Assembly: GCF_000380485.1 (NCBI RefSeq)
Contig: NZ_AQYG01000045.1
Span: 1 to 64,000 of the forward strand
Direction: 5' to 3'
DNA from: Jongsikchunia kroppenstedtii DSM 45133
GTDB taxonomy: Bacteria > Actinomycetota > Actinomycetes > Mycobacteriales > Mycobacteriaceae
Length of the DNA: 64,000 nt
In this document: positions 1 through 8,319 of the stretch, piece after piece
How the letters are laid out: every line of letters begins with the position of its first letter
Numbering within the stretch: the stretch's first letter is position 1
The notes under the pieces: model-generated
What the model was told of the DNA's origin: nothing
Databases searched by the model: none
The model's input: only the letters and a program-made list of their open reading frames with translations
Program-made: the position numbers and the translations under genes

Positions 1-64
1 CCTACCGAGCCGCCGTGGTCCTACAGGCATGCCTCCGCTGGACACGCCTATTAGGAGACACGCC

Positions 65-793
65 CTAGCTGAAGTAGTCGTCTACACCGCCCGTCGGGCG
101 GACCAGCCGTTCGATCAGCGGACTCTTCGGCTCCGCCAGCACCCGGCGGGTGGGTCCGCTGTCGATGATGCGGCCGTGTTCGACCACGGCAGCGGTGGCG
201 GACAGGACCGCGGCATCCGCCAGATCATGCGTCACCAGAACGCAGGTCTGGTCGACCAGCAAGTCGCGCAGCAGGACCCGCATCCGATCGGCGATGTCGA
301 CGTCGAGCGCGGCGAAGGGTTCGTCCAGCAGCAGCAGCCGCGGATGCGTTGCCAGCGCCCGTGCCAGTGCGACCCGGGCGGCCTGGCCGCCCGACAACTC
401 GGCGGGCCGTCGATCGGCCAGGCCGGCCACGTCGACCCGCTCCATCCACTCGTCGACCCGACGAGCCACCTCGTCGCGGCCGAGTCTCAATGCGGCCGGG
501 CCGAATCCGACGTTGTGACGGACATTCAGATGCGGGAACAGCGTCGGCTGTTGCGTCAGCAGCACCACGCCGCGACGATGCGGCGGAACCGAGTGGGCCG
601 CATCGAACAGCACGTCATCGCCCAGTTCGATGCGGCCGGCATCCGGATCCGTCAGTCCGGCAAGCAGGTTGAGGATCGTCGATTTGCCGGCGCCGTTCGA
701 ACCGAGCAAGGACAGCGTATGCCCGGCCGCCACGTCGAGGGCCACCTCGATATCCGGGGTCCGCAGCCGCAGCTGCGCGCGCAGGGCCGTCAA
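65..793 (-). CDS. modC: Molybdate ABC transporter ATP-binding protein ModC (short form)
   Basis: This is the cytoplasmic ATPase that powers molybdate uptake by the ModAB proteins encoded just upstream. The 242-residue protein has Walker A GSNGAGKST (about residues 31-39), signature LSGGQAARVALARAL, Walker B LLLLDEPFAALD and the switch histidine in VTHDL. The TTG start shares four bases with the modB stop, so translation is probably coupled. An upstream open frame runs on through modB but has no homology-like content and was not used. Odd point: the protein ends soon after the nucleotide-binding domain. Usual ModC proteins are about 350 residues with a C-terminal MOP/TOBE molybdate-binding domain, which is missing here. 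Family assignment rests largely on the operon. Confidence 0.85.
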   Translation of the reverse strand: MTALRAQLRLRTPDIEVALDVAAGHTLSLLGSNGAGKSTILNLLAGLTDPDAGRIELGDDVLFDAAHSVPPHRRGVVLLTQQPTLFPHLNVRHNVGFGPAALRLGRDEVARRVDEWMERVDVAGLADRRPAELSGGQAARVALARALATHPRLLLLDEPFAALDVDIADRMRVLLRDLLVDQTCVLVTHDLADAAVLSATAAVVEHGRIIDSGPTRRVLAEPKSPLIERLVRPTGGVDDYFS

Positions 794-1581
794 ATCACCA
801 GGCTCCGTTGCCGATTCGACTCTCGTGCATGCACCGCGATCACCACGACGAGCGCCACCACCACCAGCAGCACCGACATCGGCAGCGCGTGCGCCGGATC
901 GTCGATCTGGTCGACATAGATCGCCAGCGGCGCCGTCTGGGTGACCCCCGGAAGATTGCCGGCAAAGGTGATCGTGGCACCGAATTCGCCGAGCGCCCTG
1001 GCGAAAGCCAGCACGGTCCCCGACGCGAGGGCCGGGCCGATCAGCGGCAACGTCACCCGGCCCAGGGTACGAGCCGGTGACGCGCCGAGCGTCGCCGCCA
1101 CCCGGTCGTAGCGGTCGCCGACGGTGCGCAGCGCACTCTCGACGGTGATAACCACGAATGGCAACGACACGAACAGCTGCGCCAGCACCACGGCCGTCGT
1201 ACTGAAGGCGATGTCGATTCCCCAGGCGTGCAATTGTTTTCCGAGCATCCCCTGCCGCCCGAAGACATACAGCAGCGCCAGACCGCCGACCACCGGCGGC
1301 AGCACCAACGGCAGCAGGACGATCGCGCGCGCAACTCGAAGTATCCGGGAACGATTGTGGGCGAACACGATCGCCAGTGGGACTCCCAGGACCAGACATC
1401 CGACCGTGCTCAACGCGGCCGTGCGCAGGCTCAGCCCCAGCGCCGTCAACGCGTCATGGGATGTGATCGACGACCAGAAACTCCCCCAGGGCGTCTTCAC
1501 CAGGATCGCCACCAGCGGCAGCAGGACCACTGTAATACCCAGGGCGGCCGGTAGGTACAGCCAACGGGGGACGGCCCTCAC
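790..1581 (-). CDS. modB: Molybdate ABC transporter permease ModB
   Basis: This is the inner-membrane channel subunit of the molybdate importer. The 263-residue protein has five to six hydrophobic segments. It carries the ModB/CysT-type cytoplasmic loop that docks onto the ATPase (GEFGATITFAGNLPGVTQTA, near residue 200). It lies between modA (28 bp upstream) and modC (4-bp overlap) in one leftward operon. A sulfate permease (CysT/CysW) is the main alternative, but the single permease and the ModA-type binding protein favour molybdate. Confidence 0.88.
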   Translation of the reverse strand: MRAVPRWLYLPAALGITVVLLPLVAILVKTPWGSFWSSITSHDALTALGLSLRTAALSTVGCLVLGVPLAIVFAHNRSRILRVARAIVLLPLVLPPVVGGLALLYVFGRQGMLGKQLHAWGIDIAFSTTAVVLAQLFVSLPFVVITVESALRTVGDRYDRVAATLGASPARTLGRVTLPLIGPALASGTVLAFARALGEFGATITFAGNLPGVTQTAPLAIYVDQIDDPAHALPMSVLLVVVALVVVIAVHARESNRQRSLVI

Positions 1582-1609
1582 CGGCGCAACCTTGCTGCCA
1601 CCTGGGCTG

Positions 1610-2368
1610 TCACGCGGGCCCGAATCCGAACTGTCCCAGCACTTCCTGTCCGGTCTGCCCGCGCACGAGATCGACGAATGCGGTTGCGTCGGCCTCGTGC
1701 TTGGTGCCGGCCACCACCGCGATCGGGTAGTGGTTCACCACACCACCGAACGCGGGATCGCTGACGGTGTCCACTTGCCGGGCGGCCGTCTCGGCATCGG
1801 TGACGTACACGATCCCGGCATCCGCCTGCCCGGTGCGCACCTTGGTGAGAACACCCGTCACGGACGTCTCCTGGCTGACCGGCGCAATGGTGACACCCGC
1901 CTGCTGTTCCGCCTTCAGGCTGGCCGCACCGCACGGGACCGGTGGTGCGCACAGAACAGTCGTGATCCCGGGCTTGGTGAGGTCGGCGAGTGATGCGATG
2001 TGCTTCGGATTCCCTTCGGCCGTGACGATCGTCAGCGTGTTCGTCGCGAAGTCCCCACGATCGGCGGCCTCGGTTCCCAGCGCATCCATCGTCTTCGTGT
2101 CGGCCGTGGCGATCACGTCGGCGGTGGCCCCCTGTTTGATCCGGGTGACCAAGGCGTTGGAGCCGTCGTAGCTGATATTCACCGTGACGCCCGGGTGCTG
2201 CTGCTCGTATGCATCCTTGAGCTTCTCAAAGGAATCCTTCAACGATGCCGCGGCGAACACCGTCAGCGTCGTCTTGTCGTTGTCGCTCCCGTCGGAGCAC
2301 GCGGCTACCGAACCCGCCGCGCAGATCCCCGCGACGACCGCGACCGTTCCCTTGGTGTACCAGTTCAT
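1610..2368 (-). CDS. modA: Molybdate-binding lipoprotein ModA
   Basis: This is the extracytoplasmic substrate-binding protein that delivers molybdate to ModBC. At 252 residues it matches the family size. The N-terminus MNWYTKGTVAVVAGICAAG followed by SVAAC is a lipoprotein signal peptide with lipobox V-A-A-C. The mature part begins LTVFAAASLKDSFEKL, the ModA opening with the serine that contacts the oxyanion, and continues with YDGSNALVTRIKQGATADV. The ATG at 2368 was chosen over an in-frame start 29 codons upstream because it puts the signal peptide at the N-terminus. It is the first gene of modABC. Confidence 0.88.
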   Translation of the reverse strand: MNWYTKGTVAVVAGICAAGSVAACSDGSDNDKTTLTVFAAASLKDSFEKLKDAYEQQHPGVTVNISYDGSNALVTRIKQGATADVIATADTKTMDALGTEAADRGDFATNTLTIVTAEGNPKHIASLADLTKPGITTVLCAPPVPCGAASLKAEQQAGVTIAPVSQETSVTGVLTKVRTGQADAGIVYVTDAETAARQVDTVSDPAFGGVVNHYPIAVVAGTKHEADATAFVDLVRGQTGQEVLGQFGFGPA

Positions 2369-2595
2369 CACGCGGGCCCTCTCAGCAGCCGATTTCGCCT
2401 TCGATGATGCTATCGGCTGCTGCCGGATCCGGCCTGATGTGCGGCCGGTTCGCAATCGAGTTCGCGATCGACCGATGAGTTTGAGCGACAGGTCTTGTCT
2501 GTACTCATGTCCGCTTTCCCGATGGCGCGTTCACCGCGCGCACTGTCAGAAAAGAGCTTGCGAACATGTCCGACTTGCCAGCTACCTTGGAACAC

Positions 2596-3648
2596 ATGAC
2601 CGCACCGGCCCCATCACCTCCGCACCCGGCTTCCGGCCCAGACATCGCCATCGAGGCCATCGGTCTGGTGAAGCGATTCGGCGAGCAGACCGCCGTCGAT
2701 GACGTCAGTTTCGCGGTTCCGCAGGGCACCGTGCTGGGACTGCTCGGTCCGAACGGCGCCGGCAAGACCACCATCGTGCGGATGATGACCACGCTGACCA
2801 AGCCGACGGCCGGCACCGCGACCATCGCCGGCTACGACGTGCTCAAGGATCCCGACGCGGTGCGCCGCAACATGGGGGTCACCGGCCAGGCCGCAACCGT
2901 GGACGAGCTGCTGACCGGCCGCGAGAACCTCCGGATGATCGGCGGCCTGTACGGCATCGGCCGCCGTGAATTGAAGTCGGTCGGCGAACGACTCCTCGAG
3001 CAGTTCTCGTTGGCGGACGCCGGCGACAAAGTGGTCAAGTCCTACTCGGGCGGCATGCGCCGCCGGCTCGACCTGGCCGTCAGCCTGCTCGCCGCCCCGC
3101 CGGTGCTGTTCCTCGACGAGCCGACCACCGGCCTCGACCCGCGCAGCCGCAACGAACTCTGGGACGTGCTGCGCGACCTCGTCCGCGACGGCACCACCCT
3201 GCTGCTGACGACGCAGTACCTGGAGGAGGCCGACCAGCTGGCCGACGACATCGTCGTCATCGATCGAGGCAAGATCATCGCGGCCGGCACCCCGCTGCAG
3301 CTCAAGGAGCAGGCGGGCCAGGCGGCACTGGTGGTCACGGTGTCGCACGCCGGCGATATCGCCGAATCCGCGCGGCTGCTTCGCGATCTACGCGGTGAGG
3401 TCTACGTCGAGGACTCCGCGCGGCGGCTGACCGCACCGGCCGACGGCATCGCCGATCTCACCAAGATCGCTGGTGTCTTCGAACGCAGCGGGATCGCGGT
3501 CGACGACATTGGACTCTCCCGCCCCAGCCTGGACGATGTGTTCCTGTCGCTCACGGGCCACCGCGCCGAGGACGCAGCCGACCCCGACTCCGACGACAGC
3601 GATGCCGACACCGATAATTCCGACTCCGAGAAGGAGGCCTCGCGATGA
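2596..3648 (+). CDS. ABC-2 exporter ATP-binding protein, DrrA (daunorubicin resistance) family
   Basis: This is the ATPase of a two-gene ABC-2 exporter. It has Walker A GPNGAGKTT, signature SGGMRRRLDL, Walker B VLFLDEPTTGLDPRSR and the DrrA-type C-terminal domain ending RPSLDDVFLSLTGHRAE. An unusual Asp/Ser-rich acidic tail follows (about the last 25 residues). The permease gene overlaps by four bases (ATGA). Start is ambiguous: an ATG at 2566 would add ten residues, but the one at 2596 has GGA at better spacing. In actinobacteria such pairs export drugs, lipids or glycolipids; the substrate cannot be read from sequence. Confidence 0.85.
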   Translation: MTAPAPSPPHPASGPDIAIEAIGLVKRFGEQTAVDDVSFAVPQGTVLGLLGPNGAGKTTIVRMMTTLTKPTAGTATIAGYDVLKDPDAVRRNMGVTGQAATVDELLTGRENLRMIGGLYGIGRRELKSVGERLLEQFSLADAGDKVVKSYSGGMRRRLDLAVSLLAAPPVLFLDEPTTGLDPRSRNELWDVLRDLVRDGTTLLLTTQYLEEADQLADDIVVIDRGKIIAAGTPLQLKEQAGQAALVVTVSHAGDIAESARLLRDLRGEVYVEDSARRLTAPADGIADLTKIAGVFERSGIAVDDIGLSRPSLDDVFLSLTGHRAEDAADPDSDDSDADTDNSDSEKEASR

Positions 3649-4499
3649 GCGTCGCCATCGAGACCACCGCGGCCACCGGGACGTCCCGACGACCCACGAT
3701 CACCGACACCACCCTGTTGCAGCAGTCGCTGATCATGGTGAAGCGCAACCTGATTCACACCAAGCGCATGCCCGAGATGCTTTCGGACGTCACCATTCAG
3801 CCGATCATGTTCGTGCTGTTGTTCGCGTATGTGTTCGGCGCGTCGATCTCGCCGGCGCCGGGCTACGGCTACAAGGAATGGCTGCTGCCCGGCATCATGG
3901 CGCAGACGATCACCTTCGCGTCGTTCGTCGTCGCCACCGGCATCACCGCCGACCTGGACAAGGGCATCATCGATCGATTCCGGTCGCTTCCGATCGCCCG
4001 TTCGTCGGTGCTGATCGGCCGCAGTCTCGCAGGTCTGCTGCATTCATCGATCGGCATCGGCGTGATGGCGCTGACCGGTCTGGCGATCGGTTGGCGGATC
4101 CATACGAACGTGGGCAAGGCGATCGCGGCGTTCGCGCTGATCCTGTTGTGGGGCTTTGCGATGGTGTGGTTCGGCATACTGGTCGGCTCGCTGATGCGAT
4201 CGGTCGAGGGCGTCAACGGCGTCATGTTCTCGACGATGTTCCCGATAACCTTCTTGGCGAACACCTTCGCACCGACGGCCAACATGCCGACTTGGCTGCG
4301 GGTGACCGCCGAGTGGAATCCGATCTCATCGTTGACTCAGGCGATGCGAGAACTCTGGGGCAACGGCCCTAACGCGACCGCGAGTTCGCAATGGCCGCTC
4401 CAGCATTCGGTGATCATGACCATCGTCTGGTCGCTGGCGCTGGCGGCGCTGATCGCACCGTTCGCCCTGCGCGCATACAACCGGCGCACCGCGAACTGA
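3645..4499 (+). CDS. ABC-2 type permease, DrrB family
   Basis: This is the membrane partner of the preceding ATPase, 284 residues with about six transmembrane helices. The N-terminal cytoplasmic stretch leads into LIMVKRNLIHTKRMPEMLSD, typical of DrrB. The segment GLAIGWRIHTNVGKAIAAFA and the later FPITFLANTFAPTANMPTWL are characteristic ABC2_membrane loops. It overlaps the ATPase stop by 4 bp, consistent with a coupled exporter operon. It is followed by a repeat-rich convergent intergenic region. Confidence 0.85.
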   Translation: MSVAIETTAATGTSRRPTITDTTLLQQSLIMVKRNLIHTKRMPEMLSDVTIQPIMFVLLFAYVFGASISPAPGYGYKEWLLPGIMAQTITFASFVVATGITADLDKGIIDRFRSLPIARSSVLIGRSLAGLLHSSIGIGVMALTGLAIGWRIHTNVGKAIAAFALILLWGFAMVWFGILVGSLMRSVEGVNGVMFSTMFPITFLANTFAPTANMPTWLRVTAEWNPISSLTQAMRELWGNGPNATASSQWPLQHSVIMTIVWSLALAALIAPFALRAYNRRTAN

Positions 4500-4508
4500 C
4501 GCCACTAC

Positions 4509-4655
4509 CCAGAAATCCGCGCCGCGGTGTCGTCGCAGCCACCGACGAAATCCGCGCCAGTTCCGGTCACCAACGACCGAATCCGCGCCACTTTTGCAGA
4601 TCCGCGCCGGTTGCAGGCGGCGCGGATCCACGGAAGTGGCGCGGATTTCATACTG
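4509..4655. repeat. Intergenic direct and nested inverted repeats of AATCCGCGCC
   Basis: The gap between the exporter operon and the convergent ROK gene holds the core ATCCGCGCC four times in direct orientation (starting about 4515, 4549, 4579 and 4599). Two inverted copies (GGCGCGGAT) lie near 4618 and 4639. The outer arms AATCCGCGCCACTT and AAGTGGCGCGGATT pair perfectly over 14 bp, and an inner pair GATCCGCGCC/GGCGCGGATC pairs over 10 bp. This nested hairpin could end transcription from both sides, but the extra direct copies upstream are not explained by a simple terminator. Confidence 0.7.
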
Positions 4656-4663
4656 AGGCGCCG

Positions 4664-6043
4664 CTAGCTCGTGAGCGCCAGCGCCTCGATCGGGTCGTTG
4701 TAGATCGCGTCCAGCGACACGGCGCCCGCGGCTAGCTGCTGCACCGTCGCGCCCGACCGCGACACCCGCACATCGCGGTTCTCCGCGACAGACGTCGCGC
4801 GGACCGCGGCGGCGACCTTCGGCAGCGTCGCCGGCGCGTCGGTGAACGCCTGCCCGCCCAGGACGACGTGATCCGGATTGAAGATGTCGGCGATCATTCC
4901 GACGGCGCGACCCAGCACCGTGGCCCGCTCATCGAGAATTGCCTGCGCCCGCTCGTCGCCGTCCGCGGCCAGTCGATGCACCTCGTCGGCCTCGTCGACG
5001 GCCAGGCCCGCGGCGCGCGCGGCCTCGACGACGCCGGTGTCGCTCACCGTGTCCTCGAGCCGACCCGTGTTCTTCGGGTCGAGCAGCTCCGTCCGACCGA
5101 CCGGGAAATGCCCGATGACCGGCGGGCCCGCGGTCGGCGTGTAGACCGCGCCGTCCACGGTGAAGGACACGCCCACGGTCTCGCGGGCGTAGAAGTAGAG
5201 GAAGTTGGCCCCGGTGTCCGACGGGTTCAGCAGCAGCTCGGCTGCGGCCATCGCCTCGACGTGCGAGGCGACCGACACCGGCAGCCCGGTGATGTCGGCG
5301 ATGGTGGCGCCGACCGGGACGCCGCGCCAGCCCAGTCGCGGGTGGTCGACGACGCCGCCCTCTCCGACGCGACCGCCGATCGCGACGCCCGCCCACAGCA
5401 CATGCTTGACCGGCCAGCGCGTCAGAAAACGCTTGGCGCTCACCGAGATCGACGCGAGCGTCTGCTCGGGGGTGTCGGCCGCCGGCGTCGGGATCTGGAT
5501 CGCGCCGACCACCCGGTGGAACAGGTCGTGGGTGGTGATGGAGGTGACCTTGTAGCCGATATGGATTCCGACAGTGAGGAATTCGGCGGAATTCAGCTCG
5601 AACGGGAGCCGCGGTCGACCGATGGCGCCTGCCGGGGCCAGGTCCGCGCGCTCACGCAGTAGGCCCGCCTTCAGCAGTGCGCTGACCTGACGGTTGACCG
5701 TCGAGATGCTCAGGCCCGACGCCTGCGCCGCGGCATCCCGGAAGACCGGCCCGCGCAGGCGAGCGGCCCGCAGCACGACGGCCGAGGGCTTCGTCGACAG
5801 CTGCAGCTTGGGGGTCGAGACGTAAATCTTTCCGGTCCTCCCTGTGTGCGCGGCCGTGCCCGTCACGGTGCGCTCCAGCGATGAAGTCCGCGCGCGATTG
5901 CGCACCAGTATGGGCGCAACGGTACGTGCCGGTGTCGATTTGGGTGCACGCGGCGCATACGGGCGCCGAACCGGGCCGGTGACATCGGCGCCGGAGCCGG
6001 CCGACGGGATGCGTGCGGGAAACGTGGTGGTGATGACGGTCAT
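4664..6043 (-). CDS. ROK-family transcriptional regulator
   Basis: The 459-residue protein has a low-complexity, basic, Pro/Ala-rich N-terminus (about residues 1-85). A winged helix-turn-helix follows (GPVFRDAAAQASGLSISTVN, about 98-150), then a ROK domain (about 165-440) with VGIHIGYKVTSITTHD, GVAIGGRVGEGG and IFNPDHVVLGG. ROK repressors sense sugars or their phosphates. The protein contains no cysteine, so the zinc motif CxCGxxGC found in many ROK proteins is absent. The long basic extension is unusual. It is divergent from the sigma factor gene across a 464-bp spacer rich in inverted repeats. Ligand unknown. Confidence 0.82.
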   Translation of the reverse strand: MTVITTTFPARIPSAGSGADVTGPVRRPYAPRAPKSTPARTVAPILVRNRARTSSLERTVTGTAAHTGRTGKIYVSTPKLQLSTKPSAVVLRAARLRGPVFRDAAAQASGLSISTVNRQVSALLKAGLLRERADLAPAGAIGRPRLPFELNSAEFLTVGIHIGYKVTSITTHDLFHRVVGAIQIPTPAADTPEQTLASISVSAKRFLTRWPVKHVLWAGVAIGGRVGEGGVVDHPRLGWRGVPVGATIADITGLPVSVASHVEAMAAAELLLNPSDTGANFLYFYARETVGVSFTVDGAVYTPTAGPPVIGHFPVGRTELLDPKNTGRLEDTVSDTGVVEAARAAGLAVDEADEVHRLAADGDERAQAILDERATVLGRAVGMIADIFNPDHVVLGGQAFTDAPATLPKVAAAVRATSVAENRDVRVSRSGATVQQLAAGAVSLDAIYNDPIEALALTS

Positions 6044-6507
6044 CTGAGTTCAGTCCTCTGAAAAAGGGCCCGGCGAACAGCGGTGCACGGCACCGCTGGG
6101 TTGTCGCTCGGGTGGGAATCGAATGTCTGCGCCGACCGGAGGCCGGTCGGGTCTGGCGAGTCGGATCGATCAGGACATTCGACAACAGAGGATGCGCGCC
6201 AGCGGCAGACGGCATCCCAGCGCGACGGTCATGTAACTGACCGTCACGCATTCGTCCGCCACCTGGGTGGCGGACGGGATCCGCGGCTGACTCGGCATGC
6301 GCAAAAATCTAGCGGCAGCCGCCGCACCAGCCAACAATGTCCGGATCGGCCCGCTCGCGAGCCACGCGCCATTTCGGTCGCGAAAACACCTCGTGGCGTG
6401 CGCGTTCACCGTGCCGCAGGCAAATGGAATCAGCGTGCGCAAATCCCTCGCTCCGCTCTCGGGCGACATCGGCCACCACTGTCGGATCTGCCGCTTATCG
6501 TGGTGTG
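6044..6507. other. Hairpin-rich divergent intergenic region
   Basis: No convincing gene is seen in this 464-bp stretch between the ROK regulator and the sigma factor. It contains four separate inverted repeats: AGCGGTGC/GCACCGCT (6079-6097), GACCGG/CCGGTC (6134-6148), GACGGTCA/TGACCGTC (6224-6245) and an 11-bp perfect pair CGTCCGCCACC/GGTGGCGGACG with a 2-nt centre (6253-6276). They may be operators for the divergent genes or parts of a structured transcript. Confidence 0.6.
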
Positions 6508-7497
6508 ATGACCACCGCGACCGCCGATGCCGAGTTCCTCGAGCAGGCCGAGCCGTATCGCCGCGAGCTGATCGCCCACTGCTATCGCATGATGGGCAGC
6601 CATCACGACGCCGAAGACCTGGTCCAGGAGACGATGGTCCGTGCCTGGCGCGGCTACGGCGGCTACGACCGCCGCGCGTCGATGCGGACCTGGCTGCACA
6701 AGATCGCCACCAATACCTGTCTCACCGCCCTCGGCAGCAGCAGCCGACGCCCCCTGCCGTCCGGGCTCGGCACCGATCCCTCCGACCCGCGCGCGCCGCT
6801 CCTCGAAGATCACGAGGTGCCGTGGCTGGAGCCGTTCGCCGGCGATGACACCCGTTCCGGCACGGCCGATCCGGCCGCGGTGGTCACCGAACGCGAGTCC
6901 GTACGGCTGGCCTTCGTCGCCGCACTGCAACACCTCCCGGACCGGCAGCGCGCGGTCCTCATCCTCCGCGATGTCCTGCAGTGGCGGGCCGCCGAGGTGG
7001 CCGAGACGCTGGGCATCACCGTCGCCACCGCGAACAGCCTGCTGCAGCGGGCCCGCACCCAACTCAAAGACAGTGAACGCGTGCAGCATTCACTCGTGGA
7101 GCCGGACAGCCCCACCGAACGCGAACTGCTCCGCCGCTATGTCGACGCCTTCGAGAACTACGACGTCGACGCGATCGTCAAACTGTTCACCGACAAGGCC
7201 ATCTGGGAGATGCCGCCGTTCACCGGCTGGTATCAGGGCCCGGAGAACATCGGCGAACTGATCCGCGGAAACTGTCCGGCCTCCGGACCGGGCGACCAGA
7301 TCCTGCTGCCGACGATCGCCAACGGACAGCCGGCCTTCGGCCTGTACATGCGCCAGGGCGACGATCCGACGCACTACCCGTTCCAGCTGCAGGTCCTGGA
7401 CGTGACGGCGACCGGCGTCGCGCATGTGACCGTGTTCTTCACCGACGACATGACGGCGCTGTTCCACCGCTTCGGGCTGCCGGCGCGGCCGCACTGA
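6508..7497 (+). CDS. ECF sigma factor with C-terminal SnoaL-like domain (SigG/TIGR02960 type)
   Basis: This is a 329-residue extracytoplasmic-function sigma factor. Region 2 is PYRRELIAHCYRMMGSHHDA followed by EDLVQETMVRAWRGY. Region 4 holds LQHLPDRQRAVLILRDVLQW and the helix-turn-helix EVAETLGITVATANSLLQRA. After about residue 205 comes a SnoaL-like domain (LLRRYVDAFENYDVDAIVKL, then TGWYQGPENIGELI), as in M. tuberculosis SigG relatives, where this domain replaces a separate anti-sigma factor. No anti-sigma gene lies nearby. The ATG at 6508 is preferred over an upstream in-frame start because region 2 then begins about 14 residues in, as in the family. Confidence 0.85.
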   Translation: MTTATADAEFLEQAEPYRRELIAHCYRMMGSHHDAEDLVQETMVRAWRGYGGYDRRASMRTWLHKIATNTCLTALGSSSRRPLPSGLGTDPSDPRAPLLEDHEVPWLEPFAGDDTRSGTADPAAVVTERESVRLAFVAALQHLPDRQRAVLILRDVLQWRAAEVAETLGITVATANSLLQRARTQLKDSERVQHSLVEPDSPTERELLRRYVDAFENYDVDAIVKLFTDKAIWEMPPFTGWYQGPENIGELIRGNCPASGPGDQILLPTIANGQPAFGLYMRQGDDPTHYPFQLQVLDVTATGVAHVTVFFTDDMTALFHRFGLPARPH

Positions 7498-7512
7498 TCA
7501 CCGCCGGATCGA

Positions 7513-8142
7513 TCAGCCGCCGACGATCCGCCGGGTGGCCGCGACGATCGCGTCGACGATCTCCGCACGACCGGGACGGCCGCGGCCGCCGATCGCGTTG
7601 TCCGACCGCAGGTTGATCACCGACTCCACCAGACGCAGCGGCAGATACTGCAGCGGGTCGTCCGGTCGGCCCAGCGCGTGGGCCGCGAGCTGCTCGTAGG
7701 TCACCGCCAGTTCGCTTCGGGCGCTCCGGAACTCGGCGAACCGGTCGGCCCCGAGTTCGGGCAGCAGGTAGAGAGCACCCAGATTCCAACGCGCCGACGC
7801 CAGCTGATCGGCATCGAATCGCACGAGTTCGCAGAGTCGATCGATGGCGGGGCCATCGGCAGCGGCCAGTTCACGGGCGCGGGCGAGGGCCGCACTCACG
7901 GTCTGTTCCAGGAGCGCGGCCAGGATGTCGTCCTTGGTGGCGAAGTGATGATAGAGCGACGCCTGCCGGATGCCGACCGCCTCGGCGATCATCCGCGTCG
8001 ACGTGCCGGCGTATCCCCGGGTGGTGAACAGTTCGGCCGCCGCATCGAGAATCTCCTCGGCGGCGGACGCACCCTTACGGCGTCGCGGTTCCAGACGCGG
8101 GCGCCCTCGCCCACCGGATGACGTCGACGCAGCGTTGGACAC
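7513..8142 (-). CDS. TetR-family regulator of the guanidine/urea operon
   Basis: A DNA-binding repressor of about 209 residues. The helix-turn-helix is EILDAAAELFTTRGYAGTST followed by RMIAEAVGIRQASLYHHFAT (about residues 30-75), preceded by a basic GGRGRPRLEPRRRK arm. The GTG at 8142 was chosen because upstream in-frame codons encode arginine-rich sequence unlike TetR proteins. It is transcribed divergently from the permease-DUF1989-carboxyltransferase-allophanate hydrolase operon, so it most likely controls that operon. The ligand is not known; guanidine, urea or a metabolite are candidates. Confidence 0.8.
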   Translation of the reverse strand: MSNAASTSSGGRGRPRLEPRRRKGASAAEEILDAAAELFTTRGYAGTSTRMIAEAVGIRQASLYHHFATKDDILAALLEQTVSAALARARELAAADGPAIDRLCELVRFDADQLASARWNLGALYLLPELGADRFAEFRSARSELAVTYEQLAAHALGRPDDPLQYLPLRLVESVINLRSDNAIGGRGRPGRAEIVDAIVAATRRIVGG

Positions 8143-8280
8143 GCCACCGACCCTACCGGGGCCGCGAGTGCGCCGGTTTCCGACGAAACGGCCGCACCGG
8201 GGCGGGACGAAACACAACCGTTGCATGCGGTAGCCGACTGGAAACACTTCGGTCATCACGGCGACAACGGAAGACGGTTT

Positions 8281-8300
8281 TCTATCAATCGACAGATAAA
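8281..8300. promoter_or_regulatory. Possible TetR operator upstream of the permease
   Basis: The sequence TCTATCAATCGACAGATAAA contains a TATC-N8-GATA dyad about 20 bp before the permease ATG, between the divergent TetR gene and the operon. The dyad is short, so this is only a candidate operator. The 177-bp spacer was also inspected for a guanidine-I (ykkC) riboswitch; no convincing match was found by eye. Confidence 0.25.
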
Positions 8301-8319
8301 CCGCTCCCCGGGGGTTCCC

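Noticed and set aside
794-1399. Upstream extension of modC through modB
   Set aside because: The extension is modB in another frame; the TTG overlapping the modB stop gives a protein that starts just before Walker A as expected.
6083-6508. Plus-strand open frame of about 140 codons in the ROK-sigma spacer
   Set aside because: No ribosome binding site, interrupted by strong hairpins, no motif and atypical composition for a protein.
8143-8319. Guanidine-I (ykkC) riboswitch before the guanidine/urea operon
   Set aside because: Inspected by eye for the conserved ACGR and CCGA-type elements without a convincing match; the divergent TetR gene offers a simpler control.
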